Shown here: one piece after another, positions 35,976-48,353 of the stretch
Layout: each line of letters starts with the position of its first letter
Numbering within the stretch: position 1 is the stretch's first letter
Position numbers and translations under genes: made by a program
Notes under the pieces: model-generated
Databases searched by the model: none
The model's input: the letters and a program-made list of their open reading frames with translations, nothing else
Told to the model about the DNA's origin: nothing
NCBI GenBank assembly: GCA_021209875.1
Contig: JAGYVD010000005.1
Coordinates: 1,736,001-1,800,000 of the forward strand
Reading direction: 5' to 3'
Source: Rosellinia necatrix
Taxonomy: Eukaryota; Ascomycota; Sordariomycetes; Xylariales; Xylariaceae
Length of the DNA stretch: 64,000 nt

Positions 35976-36374
35976 GGAGGATATTACAAATGTACCACCA
36001 CTGGGCCATTCATTTGTCTTTTCTTTCTCGGCATGTTTTTATTATGTATCATAACATATGGGCCTCAGGCTTCTATTTACCTGCGTCTATTTCCTTACAC
36101 CTGTAACGTGGCGTGTAGTTGTAACCTAACGCAATTTAACGAGCGTTTGCATGAGGGAAACGTTTCATTCCTCGGATATCATACGCTGGTCAAGTGGTGG
36201 AATATGGCGTTGGAACGACAAAGAGAATAATTGCCCATATCACTCTGAATTTGGCTAAATTGCTTAAGATCATTACCCTTGTCGAAACTGTCGTTATTCC
36301 TTAAACATGCCCTGCCTCGCCTGGCCGATGCACTTGCAGGTGACTGCCTAAATCTATAACTTCTGGGTCGTTTC
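35976..36374. other. intergenic between convergent genes
   Basis: About 400 bp holding the 3' flanks of the M13 peptidase and arylsulfotransferase genes. I see nothing else in it. Confidence 0.6.
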
Positions 36375-38045
36375 TTAGCCAGCTGTAAGTCGAATTACCT
36401 CCGTCGTTCCTAATACTAGGCCGTTTTTATCAAGTGCTGCAGCACATACATATGGTGGACCAGGGTTTAAGTCCATCTCTGTTTCAAACCCGGTTCGAGG
36501 CATTACGACAACTGGCTCCGTAACTTGGCTAGAAATATTACCTGCGAACTTCACCGAACCAAAAATTAGCTCCCCGTCCTCCAATTTGTCTTCCGTTATT
36601 ACCAAGAAACCTCACTTACTAGTTGCCATTCTGTAACCTCGGTGGCCCCGTTCCAGCTGACATAGACCTTGAAACGGTTGTTCTTCCAATCCTCGAGTGC
36701 GGCAATTTGGGGGTTCCAGGTCGGATACGCCTTCCAATCTATCTTGAAGGCTCGATAGTTGACGGGGTATCCCTTGTCTGGACGCCAGGCGTCGAACTGG
36801 ACATCGAGGGCGCACTCCCCCGAGGACGTGTGTTCCGTGAACGTCGGGTTCGCACCCCAGCCGAGAAACACGTTTCCACTCGGCAACGGCTGGTAGCTAC
36901 CTTCGAAGCCGCTGGCCAGACCCTCCGGGTGGTAGAACTCCGATATGAGCCGCACGGTGCGGCTGTCGTAGTCGATCCCGAGATGTTTGCCGCGCGAGCA
37001 CTTTGCCGTGCACCCGATTCTGCTCGAGTTGTCGTGGTTGTCAAACAGGGTGAGCTGCGTCTGGGTGGGGTTACTAAACCGCGCGTGGTGCTGCCAGGCA
37101 AAGTCCGTTGCGTTGCCTGCCGATAAATCTACAAAGTCGTTGTTCTTGCCACCGAGAGTCCAGTTGATCTCGCCGGTTTCCCCAGACACTAGTATGATGC
37201 TATGAGTATGCCGAGCAGAAATTAGAAAGTTTCCGTCCAGGGTCTTATCAAGCAAGGCCTAATTAGTTGGCGCAATGAGAAGGCATTTGCGTAGGGCACA
37301 GCACACTCACTTTTTCAACGCTATTCATATGGATGTAATCATAAACCACTGAGCCATTTTCGTATTCTGTGTATGAATCCGCCAAAGCGTAGTGCTCGGA
37401 GGCCCGCCAGGTCCAGAGTAACGCGCCAGTCTCTATGTCTATCTCTTGAACTATGTTGTCTAAGATCTTGCCGTCCTCTGGCCCGCGGACCGCGGTGAGG
37501 TCAAAAGGGATAATCTCGGTTAGGGCTATTACAATGGAGCCGTTGGCCGTGAGCTGGCACTCGTGGGTTCCCATAGACGCGTTCGCCGAGTTGTGGGACG
37601 AGATATTGTATGCCAGTGTGTATGTGGAGTCGTACAGCAGGCAATTTGTTGATGGACCGTTTCCAACCCTAGTCTGTTCGATGAAAACGAGGTAGAGGCC
37701 ACCGTTGAATCGCCCGACATGGGAATTGTGCACAACGGACCATCGAGGCTCGCTATAAACGAGGCTGAGGTCGTCGGCTCGGTAGATAACCGGTCCGGCG
37801 CTGCTACCTTGGACGGGGCTGTCGAGCGTTAGGAAGATATAGGATGCGTTGTCGGTCTTCGTTCGATCCCATTGGTTAACGAGCAAGAGAGGGGAGGCGA
37901 CATCGGTGCTGTAGTAATACTGATAAGGGTCGGGTCCGTATCTTCCTCGGTTGTAGCCGTCGGAATCGAAAACTAGGTTCGCGTCAGCCAACGATTGTTG
38001 TATCATATCCCCGGCAATGGCCGTGGCGAAGACGAGCCACTGCAT
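36375..38045 (-). CDS. secreted arylsulfotransferase-like protein
   Basis: Three exons, 38045-37311, 37258-36620 and 36548-36375, join in phase to 515 residues. A signal peptide is likely at the N-terminus (MQWLVFATAIAGDMIQQSLA). The body is a beta-propeller-like sequence of the fungal arylsulfotransferase family (the Arylsulfotran_2 type). It has GPVIYRADDLSLVY, HECQLTANGSIVIALTEI, QEIDIETGALLWTWRASEHY and YIHMNSVEK followed by GNFLISARHTHSIILV and INWTLGG. Next come FAWQHHARF, FDNHDNSSR and, near the end, RTGFETEM. Bacterial relatives transfer sulfate between phenols; the fungal members are poorly characterised, so the reaction is uncertain. There are many N-glycosylation sequons. The last intron uses an AAG acceptor (36549), chosen because the more usual CAG seven bases downstream would break the frame. 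Confidence 0.88.
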
Positions 38046-38956
38046 CGCGTGACGCTGGGAAAAGTGTTCACTATTTTGTAATCACGACATCAAAACAAAA
38101 GACCGCGTTGGGGCGCCGGAAAATATCTCGCATTTTCTACCGACAATATATACGTAGACTTTGGGGTATTTTATATCGCTCTTGTGCGCTTCGTACAAGA
38201 GAAGTCTGCGCTCTTCTGAAACTACGATTCCGCGGATTTAAAATGTAATCACACCATACACAGCCTTTTCAAAATTTGGTGCACCTAGAGTAGGCAGGTG
38301 TTTCTCCCAAGTAGTCCATGGGAGCCTGAGCTGAATTAGTGTAGCTACTATTCGGTTGGGCAGGAATTTCTCACGATAGCACAACGATGGTACAATAGTA
38401 CCAGCTCCATTCATAGTAGCTTCGGGATCATCGCTCTCTATTATGCTACTATATTTATTAAAAAAAAAAAAAAAAATTATGGAGAGCCTTAATTGACTCT
38501 ACACATGTAATTTAAATAGGAAAATGCTCCTTCAACTCGGACCAAAGGTTACCACCTCAAGTGTTTGTTTTACATAATATCTCGCGGGCTAGAAACTAAA
38601 CTATTCAGGCTTGGGAGTTTCCGTTTGTGTGCGCCTATTGCAGGCCGCATACTGCTCGGCCAAGCCATACCGTGGGCTGGCGATGCTGCCTCGAGGGTGC
38701 ACGAGACTCGATTTTGTAGCATATTGAGCCGTGCGTTACGAATCAAGTAACTCGCAATCTCTTGAAAGGGCAAGGTCAATAACTAACTTACCCAATTAGA
38801 TCGGGCCGCGGTGAGCAAGCCGTCCGTGATTGGGCTGGATGGATTATGATGCTTGGTCGAGCAAACGCAACGACGCTGCACAAACAGTCGATCTCGCTGT
38901 ATAGGGTCACGGGAGTCACACGGGAGACACCCGCACCGGCCCACCAAATGACAAGC

Positions 38957-39018
38957 CATATATGGATGTATATATGGATGTATATATGGATGTATATATG
39001 GATGTGTATATGTATGTA
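38957..39018 (+). repeat. 12-bp minisatellite, unit TATATGGATGTA
   Basis: About five near-perfect head-to-tail copies. Confidence 0.9.
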
Positions 39019-39330
39019 TATCAAGGGAGTAACTAGGCGATAGTAACCCACCTGGAACATGGACGAGGCGCTGGATCTTCCGTATCTGGGCACCCCTGAC
39101 GACCTTTCTGCTGGCGCCCGGAGATGATGTGCTACCTACAGGCTATCTACAGTGACACGATTGATTAATTACGACCATATCTCCCTTACAAATCCATGAG
39201 AGCCCGTCTGGGCTGACATTCCCAGGTATGTGGTAAACCAAGGGCCCTGCATTGAACACGACGGCCTGACGGTCTCTCCCTAGCGAATGCATTGGTGTTC
39301 GGGCAAGATGGTATGTAGGCGGACGTGTTG

Positions 39331-39390
39331 GGGGCATGGAGGCTTGGGGGTATGGAGGCTTGGGGGCATGGAGGCGTGGAGGCGTGGAGT
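39331..39390 (+). repeat. minisatellite, unit GGGGCATGGAGGCTT
   Basis: About four imperfect copies of a 15-bp G-rich unit, decaying to GGAGGCGT at the right edge. Confidence 0.8.
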
Positions 39391-39599
39391 TTGTCTGCCA
39401 CGCACGCATGAAATGCAGATAAATAGCTATTCTATGCCGCGGCATTGTCTGTCCCCAGCATTGCAGACACAGTATCCAGGGCACTGTGCACGATATTAGG
39501 TATGATATTAGGCATGATATTAGCCCAAATAATGACCAGATCTGAGGTCATACATAGGAGAGCTCCGTGAGATCAACAAAGCTTATTCATCATTTATTG

Positions 39600-39690
39600 A
39601 TGAACAATGAACAATGAACAATGAAGAATGAAGAATGAAGAATGAAGAAATGAAGAATGAAGAAATGAAGAATGAATATTGAATATTGAC
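39600..39690 (+). repeat. GAACAAT/GAAGAAT tandem repeat
   Basis: About twelve copies of a 7-bp ATGAACA or ATGAAGA unit with drift along the array. Confidence 0.9.
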
Positions 39691-42187
39691 TAGTAGCGAA
39701 TCTCGACCTCGTGTTGAATGCCCGGACTGCTGAGCCAAGCTGAACTCCCCCGGGTAGGTCAAACCTGTATCCTTTGTTCGTTGATCTTGTGCCCAAATTG
39801 CTGGTTTTGATTGAGTGATAGATTAGTGGGCAAAATGCGTGGTTGACCTGCCAGGTTGGGCTCCATGATCTGCAGTACATAAGCAATCAGTATATCTCCA
39901 AAAATAGGAACTTCTGGAAATTAACGCCAAATAATGAACCTACACTACATATAATTATACCATAGTACATACATACCATAGTACACATATACCATAGTAC
40001 ATAGTACATACCACTCACTCTATCTGTGCCTCCTGTAGGGAGGGACTATGTGGTGTGGCGTCCGTAGGGGCGCTGAAGGGAAGTAGGCGGCCGTGAACAA
40101 TATATCACGTTCCATGTTATTGGCTCTTACTGGAATAGCACAATGATCGTGTAAAGTGTGCAAATCAACATGGACTTTGACCAGAGGCGGCTAATGTAGA
40201 AATGCGGGAACTGCCCAGGCTCGAGCTGCCATGTGAGCTGAGTCCACGCCAAGGAGGTTGCTATTCTGCTGCCGTGGATTTCGGTTGGGTACAAGCCTTG
40301 TATTGTACCAAAGCCATCCTTGAGCTCCATAAATGAGACCCCGATAAACAAGGGAGTCTGAAGGGAGTAGGTAATTGCTATGCAGTGTACCTTGATGTTG
40401 TCATGGTGTATCTTTACCCTGGCCAAGGGCGACAGTGGGTGACTTCAGTTATATGTGTCCAAAGTTTGGTACCGGCCCTGGTCTGACGCTATGCCCGAAT
40501 TAGGTAGATACTTAAGTAACCAGCATACATCTCAGGAGGAGGGTGTATGTATAGCGATGCAGGATCCGCTCTTATGGCAACAGTGCGCTATCTTGGGCAA
40601 CGCAGTTCGTTATCTTATCCTATTTTAGTGCAATGGTCTGTCTGCGCTGGGATAGGTAAGCACCTAGGTAGGTATGTACATATCTGTTCTGTCGAACAGC
40701 AGGCAGGTTGTACCTACAGTAAGGCCAAGAGTCAGGTACATACTTATCTAAGGTTAGGTAGGTGCCTACCTACCTAGTTACCTATCAGCTAGTAATCCTG
40801 ACATGTACTGGTTCATTGTGAGGTAATAATAGCACAAGTGCATGTATAAATAATCTATTGTAAAGCGCCTCCCTATTTAGTTCACCTTTTACGTATCTAC
40901 TGCACTAATTACAACTAATGGCTTAGACGCTACAAAAATTTATTTTATCCCATGGTCAGCTGGTTATGAATAATTACATGTTTGCGTTCTTCTTGGCAAG
41001 AATACGTAGGTACCCTAATCACTGTTATGTCGTAGTGTTTTGGGTGGTTATGTCGTTTTGTAGTTTCTATCTTCTGAGAGAGATAAGTACTTACTTGCAG
41101 GTGTTATTGCTGTTACTTGGACTGTGACCTATCTTCCTAACTACCTTGGGTACCTGGGGTAGGTTGGGGTAGATGAGATATAACAAGGTAAAAGTACCTG
41201 CCCAAAAGTTTTGATTGATCGCATGGCTAGATAGCTCCTGCGGTATATAAAATGTGTTTAAACCATGCTCTTACTACCTGTCTGTAGCTACCGAGAGCTA
41301 GACAAGCTGCAGCAACGCGGGTAGGTACCCAGGTCGGACAAGCATTTGTTGGTAACACTTGTCTGTGCTTGGAGCAAGTCAAATTGCATCATACTATGTA
41401 TGATGTAAGTCGCTTAAATGTGCTTATGTATTGCCAGACACCAACACTTGACGTCAGCAAGGCAAGGGGAAGGGGGGGAAAGGAAGAAGAAAAAAAAGGC
41501 ACATAAAGAAGCATATTTTAACGTTGTATAGCCGACTTTAGAAATGCATTGCGTATTTGAATAGCAACACATGTAGAGCAAAATAAATGCCTATGGGTTC
41601 AGTGACGCCTGTTTACAAGCGCGTTAGTGCACGTCGTGGGTAGGGGAGGAGCGAAGACAGTGCCGGGGAAAGAAAGGAGACTGTCTGACGTAGCAGGAAG
41701 GGAAGGTCCAGCAGGCGGGTCCCTATCTAACAAGCCTTGCCTGAACGAGGTCATCCACACTTGCTCCATGTCCAATATCCATCCTCCTACCTACTACCTA
41801 TTCTGTACCAAAATCCACGCAGAGACGCAATCACACCACACACCTCCAATACCACCTACCTGCCTGCCTGCCTACCTACCAACCAACCTACCTACCAGCC
41901 CACGCACCCTACCTCAGTACCGTCTCTGTGGCCACCACTTACCACCACCGCTGTCGCCGCCATTACGGCCATCACCTGTTAGGTCTAAAACCACACCAGA
42001 TACTGTCGCCGAGTATTCGTCCTGAGTAGTCCCTCGGCGGTGCCACGTGCACTGGCTGCTGTGTTCCGTCTTGCTCCGTCCCGGCCTGCCCACTTAGAGA
42101 CTTCTGTCTGTCCAGCGAATGCCGAAGACACGAGACTGTAGTCAGCACCGTCCTCGGCTTCCCTGCTCGGGGTCTTTTTGATGAGGC

Positions 42188-45100
42188 ATGCCAATCCCTA
42201 ATCCTCCCACGACCCCGAGCCAACCATGCGACTATTGCTCTTCTCCATCCCATGATGAAGATGTTACCACAGCCTCAGAAGACGACGAGACACCGTCCGC
42301 GCCTGTGTTTGGCCTGTCTCACCAGCGCCGCACGGCATCGGCATCATCCGTAGTCACGACGCCACACCTGGACCTATCTGTCACTGTGTCGTCCCGGGGA
42401 CCAGTGTCTGTTGACGCAGTTGAAGATTGTGGCTTGCAACTACGCGGTGGTGGCGGGATCGGGGTGGGTGGTAGCGGACCGCCTTCTCCCTCTGCCAAAA
42501 GGATATTATTGTTGGGGAACAGGGATGCAGGGCGTTACAACAACTCGACGGCAGGTATGCGCTCGGGACAGAAGGACGAAGATATCGGCACAACGAAGTC
42601 GCCCGAGGCCATGGCAACACATCAATCTATTAAGGATTATCGTGCCCAACTCGCCCATGATATGGAACGCAAGGCTCGTAGCTCGTCTGTGGGGAACTCG
42701 GAGAATGTTCGTGTGTCCCCAATCAGGGAGCACCCAGTTGGCTCCCCGAATTCGACCTCTGACCTACCCACCACATCTACAGAATCTAACAAGACTGTCC
42801 GTGGGGGGGTGACGCCGGGAATCCCAGCAGCCACGCCGTCGTACCCTTTCCCTCGTATGTCCACAACCTCTTTTCGGCAATCCCATTTACAACGCCCCTT
42901 GTCTCTTTTTGGAGGACGAGCTCTCCACGATCAGGTCACGTCAGATCCGTCTACCCCTGCCTCCGCCATGACTTTTCTCCCTTCTGGGTGCACGCCAATA
43001 TCCGAGAACCCTAACTATCCAAGCCCTAATCTATATGAACTTTCCTTGATGCTCTCGGCCGAACCAGGCTTAAGTGGTTGGTGGGACACAGTTGTCCAAA
43101 TCATGACTGATTTCTACAAGGCTGAAAGGATAACCTTATCGATTCCGGCTGATGCCACAGACATTGAAAATGTACCGTGGGGCCAGAAGGCCACGTATAA
43201 TACACAAGCAGAAGATGATTTCAGCATGGGTTATATAGGAAGAGGTAGCAGCCTAGCTGGGGGTAGCACCGACGATAGGGTCAACATTTCGTCAGTAGCG
43301 GAGCCTACTCGAGGAAGCGGATCCCCTGCTCGCCCAAATATACAGAGCCGCCACTCATTTACATCTTACGAGGATAAGAAAGACCCGCACAAGGCGCAAC
43401 CTGGCCAGACAGCGGCCTCGTCGATGGCCCACAGACCAGGTCTTGCCTCCAGAAGCAAGAGCCATTATCCAAGTGTCGATCGCACTGGCATTGGCACCCC
43501 ACACGTGGAATTAAATCGACAGACCTTAGAGGAACACGATGCGGTAGAGGAGCAACAACCCTTACCCAGCTGGGAAGCAACGATGGAATCCGACAGGGCG
43601 CTAAAAGGCCGGGTGCTGCCCGTTCTACAGGCCCTCGATCTCGAAGCAGATCCTCTTATTGATCACAATGGTGTCACAAGGGTCCTGGAACGAGGGAAGG
43701 TCATCGCCCTGACACGTACTTACCCCTACCTAGAACCTGATTCTGATGAACAGTTATCGAGGATCAAAAATGCTGGGCTGTCATCGCAAGATGCCAAGAC
43801 CAAGCATTCCACAAAGCAAGCGAAGTCGGAGTCTTCGACAAACCTATCATCTTTACTTGCTAGTGCCAGTGCCCCTCTAGCCAAGGGTAAGAGCAGCAAA
43901 TTCAACATAGCCGATAAATCAAGGCTCCCACATCTGTACTCTGTCATTGACAATGGGCCGCCACGGCCTCCTACGCCGAAGTATGAAGAATTCGAACAGG
44001 CTCCCCCTTCACCTTGGTCGCAATCCCCTGCGCCATCACCGGCGGTTCGATCCGATCCGTCTGAAAACCCTTTCTTTACCGAAGCCGGGCTCGACGAGGG
44101 TTCGTTTAGCCCCGGACCAAGCCCACACGACTATACGTCTGTTCAGCCCCCCGAAACCATTGGTATCGATAATTCTTGGACAATCCTCCATATTCCCTTA
44201 AACCATATCTTGCTCTCGAGATCGCCGCAAAGGTTCAAATTAGACCCATCAGTGCTTGAACAGAGGACTAATCTACGAGGGAAGCATGATACTGCCCCCT
44301 CCCTTTGGTCTGCGCGAGATGAACCCGCTCGGAAGCATCAACAGCCACCCATTGCGATACTATCAATACTCAGCCCTGTCATACCATACCCCTCAAACTT
44401 GCGGTATTCTCTTGAGTACCTGGCCCCCCATCTCGCAACATCCTTTTCACTATGCCGCCACTATTCAAATCTTGAGACTGAAGTTATGGGCATATCTCGC
44501 AAACGGCCGTCCAATACTGGTTTTGGTGCCATTGGTCCCGATGGCAGACCGGTGACTAATGCGGGCGCGCTGGGTCACCTTGGGCTATCTTCGCCCGAGG
44601 ACATTGCCCAGCGGTCTATTGCTGGGAGCCTCACTAGCCCAAGTGACTACTCGACACAGTCTCGAAGTATCAATGCATCCCCCATGGGCACGCCGCTGTG
44701 GGAACCTGGATCGTTTGGTCTCGTGGTCGAGCGCCGAGCGACTGGAACTAGCCCAGGCACAGCTGCAGGGGATGGCTACTTCAATTCAAAGCCGAGGGGG
44801 GGCGTACAAGCTGAACCCTCCTTGGGCGTCTCGGGTCATCGCGCACCTCGTGGTGCCAAAGAAATTGCCACTAATAGACAGCGGCAACACTCGGCAAACC
44901 TCTGCAAGCAGCCACAAGACTCTGGCTCGGCGAAAGAATCTGAGCTTGATGCCGTCACCGGTCCCAATCCTAGCGCTGAGGATGACACGTCAACCCCTAC
45001 GACTAGGCAACGGCACACATCCAAGGATTCGACCACACCTTTGGGCAAGAAAGACGAAACCCGGGCCGTTCAAGAAGGCATTGACTACCCAAAAAGGCTG

Positions 45101-48100
45101 GGAAGCATAGGCAGCACTACACCGAGCAGCCATAAACACACGAGATTACATTCGTACGGGGGCGACTTCGCCGCTACTTTTCAGTCTTTACCGCCAAGCA
45201 CACCGTTGCTCACGAAACCGACGACGTCCGCGCCGATTAGGTCGGGATCGGTTCCGGTGACGCAAGTCAGCATGAACCCACCTACGGACCGGCTGAAAGG
45301 CCTCATGCTTGATCTGCTCCCTGTGCAAGTTTTCGTGGCATGGCCCATGACCGGGGAAATAGTATGGGTAAATTCCAGGTACTTGACATATCGAGGGCAA
45401 ACGCTTGCAGACTTGATCGCCGATCCCTGGGCAAGCTTTCATGGAGAGGACCGCGAAGATTACCTGCGAAATTGGTCACATTCGCTACGAACAGGCGAAC
45501 AATTTGTCCACACGGTACGACTCCGCCGTTTCGATGGGGCATACCGTTGGCATCAAGCTCGCGCTGTTGCGTCACGCGACAAACGAGGTGTTATTGTTCA
45601 GTTCATCGGCTCGTATATGGATATACATGATCAGAAAATCGCCGAGTTCATGGCTCTTCGTCAGGCTGAAGTCGAGGCGTCCGAGGCTAAGCATCGCCTT
45701 TTGGCTAATCTGATACCCCAAATTATTTTTACTGCCACTGAGAGCGATGGAATTACTTTCGCCAACGAGCAGTGGCTGGCATATACAGGCCAGAGCGAGG
45801 ATGGCCCCTTAGGGAATGGATTTATGGACTTTGTTCACCCCGAAGATTTAGCAAGGTGCCGTGTACCTGTTAATCGGACCTCTATAACTACGGTGGATAA
45901 GAAGTCTAATGATGCGCTCCCATCTACGACCACGGCACGCATGGCGGCCCCTTTCGCCGCGTCCGAAAGCCAATCCCTGCACAACCCCTCGACACCACTC
46001 TCAACGGTTCCGCAGGATGAATCAACGGCTGGTAAACAAGTCTCTACCCTTGCTAACGCCGACCTAAGTGAATTAGCTAAGAAAGGCATCATTAAAGTGA
46101 CGACAGATAGCAACGGTCGTCTTTCGTACACGACAGAGCTGCGTTTAAGATCCAAAAAAGGCGAATATCGATGGCATTTAATCCGCTGCGTTGAAATCGA
46201 CGATGTCGATTTTGGCAGTGGGCCAAGCTCTTACTTTGGCTCTGCAACTGATATCAACGATCACAAGCTGCTCGAGACAAAATTAAAAGAGGCTATGGAG
46301 TCAAAAGGCCGATTTCTCAGTAACATGTCTCATGAAATCCGAACGCCCTTGATCGGTATATCGGGAATGGTGAGCTTTTTGCAAGACACGACTCTAAGCG
46401 AAGAGCAGAGAGATTTCACAAATACAATTCAGACAAGTGCCAACAGCCTACTCATGATCATAAATGATATCCTCGACCTATCCAAGGTTGACGCTGGAAT
46501 GATGAAACTCAAGTTTGAGTGGTTCCATACTAGATCCCTCATCGAAGACGTCAACGAGCTAGTTTCCACGATGGCTATCGCAAAGCGGCTGGAGCTCAAC
46601 TATATAGTAGAACAGAATGTACCCGCCTGGGTCAAAGGGGACAAATTTCGGATACGCCAGGTTCTCCTCAACGTCATTGGGAACGCAATAAAGTTCACAT
46701 CGGAGGGCGAAGTCTTCAGCCGATGCCGCGTTTATATGGACTACACAGGCGAACTTGGAGATAATCAGATCATCCTAGAGTACTCAGTCATTGACACTGG
46801 TCGAGGTTTCACTAAGGAAGAAGCTGAACTCATTTTCAAGCCGTTCAGCCAGATCGATGGCAGCAGTACACGGCAGCATGGAGGCAGCGGTCTCGGCCTC
46901 GTAATCTCCCGACAACTAGTTGAGCTTCACGGTGGCCGAATGGATGGCACCGCGATACCGGGGAAGGGTTCGACTTTTACCTTCACCGCCAGGTTTGGCT
47001 TACCGAGTGGGGCCGATCATCCTGATATCACCAGTACGCCGCCCATGGCGGCAACAGCGCGCCCCCCTGGAGAGGACAAGGTCATGCATGGCATTAGACC
47101 ACTTACACTCCAGAAGGTCGAAGAGCAACCGGTGACTGCTAGTCCTAGCTCGGATGCCGATTTCGCCTCTCCTGCATTTGCGTCGTCTGCTGGCTCGGAC
47201 CCCTCAGTGCGATCCGGGCGCACTCAGGATACTACTGCATCTTCGATCTCTTCTGTCCACGTCGGTCTTACGCATTTCAGTGAAGCGGCGAAAGCGAGTG
47301 GGCAGGATCTGTCGCAAATGAGATTCGAGATGCCAATGGGGAGGCTGTCACTTCAGACGATATCTACCCCCGATGGTGCTAGCACGCCATCGAGCCTGAG
47401 GCCGTCTCGGCTGCCGATGTATTCAATCTTGATCATTTGCCCGCAAAAGTACAGTAGAGAAGCCATCACACAACATATCGAAATGACGCTACCGAAGGAT
47501 GTGCCTCGCCAAATAACACCTTTGTCTTGTGCTTCGGAAGCCCTAGATTTGATTGGTGGGGACGAATCTGTTACCTTCACGCATGTGGTCGTCAATCTTG
47601 GGTCAGCAGAAGAGATCGTAAATATAACAGATCGAATTGTGGCTTCTTCCGGAGGCCAGACGATCACAGTGATAATGTCTGATTCCGTGCAGAGACAGGC
47701 CGTACTCGAGCTCGCTTCCAATACCGGTCATCCACAACTTCTAGCAGATAAGCAGATTCTATTTGTTCATAAGCCTGTGAAACCATCACGATTTGCGGTC
47801 ATTTTTGACCCTGGTAGAGAGCGCGATGTAAGCACAGATCTCAATCGCTCAACGGCGGCCCAAATGGTCGAGTCACAAAAGCAAAGCTATTTGGATGTGG
47901 AAAAGCGAATAGGTGACAAGGGGATCAAGGTCCTACTAGTTGAAGATAATCCGGTCAACCAAAAAGTGCTTTCTCGATATCTAAAAAAGGTGGGTATCGA
48001 GGCAGAAATTGCGGCGGACGGCATGGAGGCAACGGAAAAGGTGTTTGCGCGCGCCCCGAGACATTACTCCCTCATCTTGGTAAGCTGATCAAGACATTCG

Positions 48101-48353
48101 TAATACGATCCAACAACTGCTAATCAAGCCTCAGTGTGATCTTCACATGCCTCGCAAGGATGGCTACCAAACCTGCCGAGACATTCGACAATGGGAAGAA
48201 GATAACGATCATGACTCTACCCCAATTATTGCACTTTCGGCCAACGTGATGTCCGATGTGCAAGAAAAGTGCATCGCGGTAGGGTTCAACGACTTTGTCA
48301 CGAAACCAGTGGACTTCGTAGATCTTAGTACAGCGATGTCCAAATATTTTTAA
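42188..48353 (+). CDS. hybrid histidine kinase (GAF-like, two PAS, HisKA, HATPase, receiver)
   Basis: This is a two-component sensor that autophosphorylates on His and passes the phosphate to its own receiver Asp. Exon 1 (42188-48079) and exon 2 (48135-48353) join in phase to 2036 residues. A disordered N-terminus is followed by a GAF-like region that begins near residue 280 (YELSLMLSAEPGLSGWWDTV). It appears to end near 760 (HLATSFSLCRHYSN), with long Ser/Pro-rich insertions between. PAS 1 lies at about 1035-1150 (VFVAWPMTGEIVWVNSRYL) and PAS 2 at about 1165-1360 (FANEQWLAYTG), with an insertion. The phospho-acceptor is His1382 in SHEIRTP. The ATPase boxes follow: NVIGNAIKFT, DTGRGF and GGSGLGL. 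The receiver has VEDNPVNQ, Asp1966 in CDLHMP and Lys2021 in TKPVDF. No transmembrane segment is seen, so it is probably cytosolic and signals through an HPt protein. The family group was not assigned. Confidence 0.94.

Larger units (their letters stand above)
38046..42187. other. intergenic, 4.1 kb, repeat-rich
   Basis: Promoter of the arylsulfotransferase gene on the left and of the histidine kinase on the right. It contains an A homopolymer of about 17 at 38460, three different minisatellites (38957-39018, 39331-39390, 39600-39690), a possible pol III-like remnant at 39690-39740 and TAGGTACC words at 40650-40790. A 99-codon minus-strand open frame at 40127-40426 has no recognisable motif. 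Confidence 0.5.

Noticed and set aside
40127..40426. 99-codon minus-strand frame near minisatellites
   Set aside because: No recognisable motif; I could not link it to any exon nearby.
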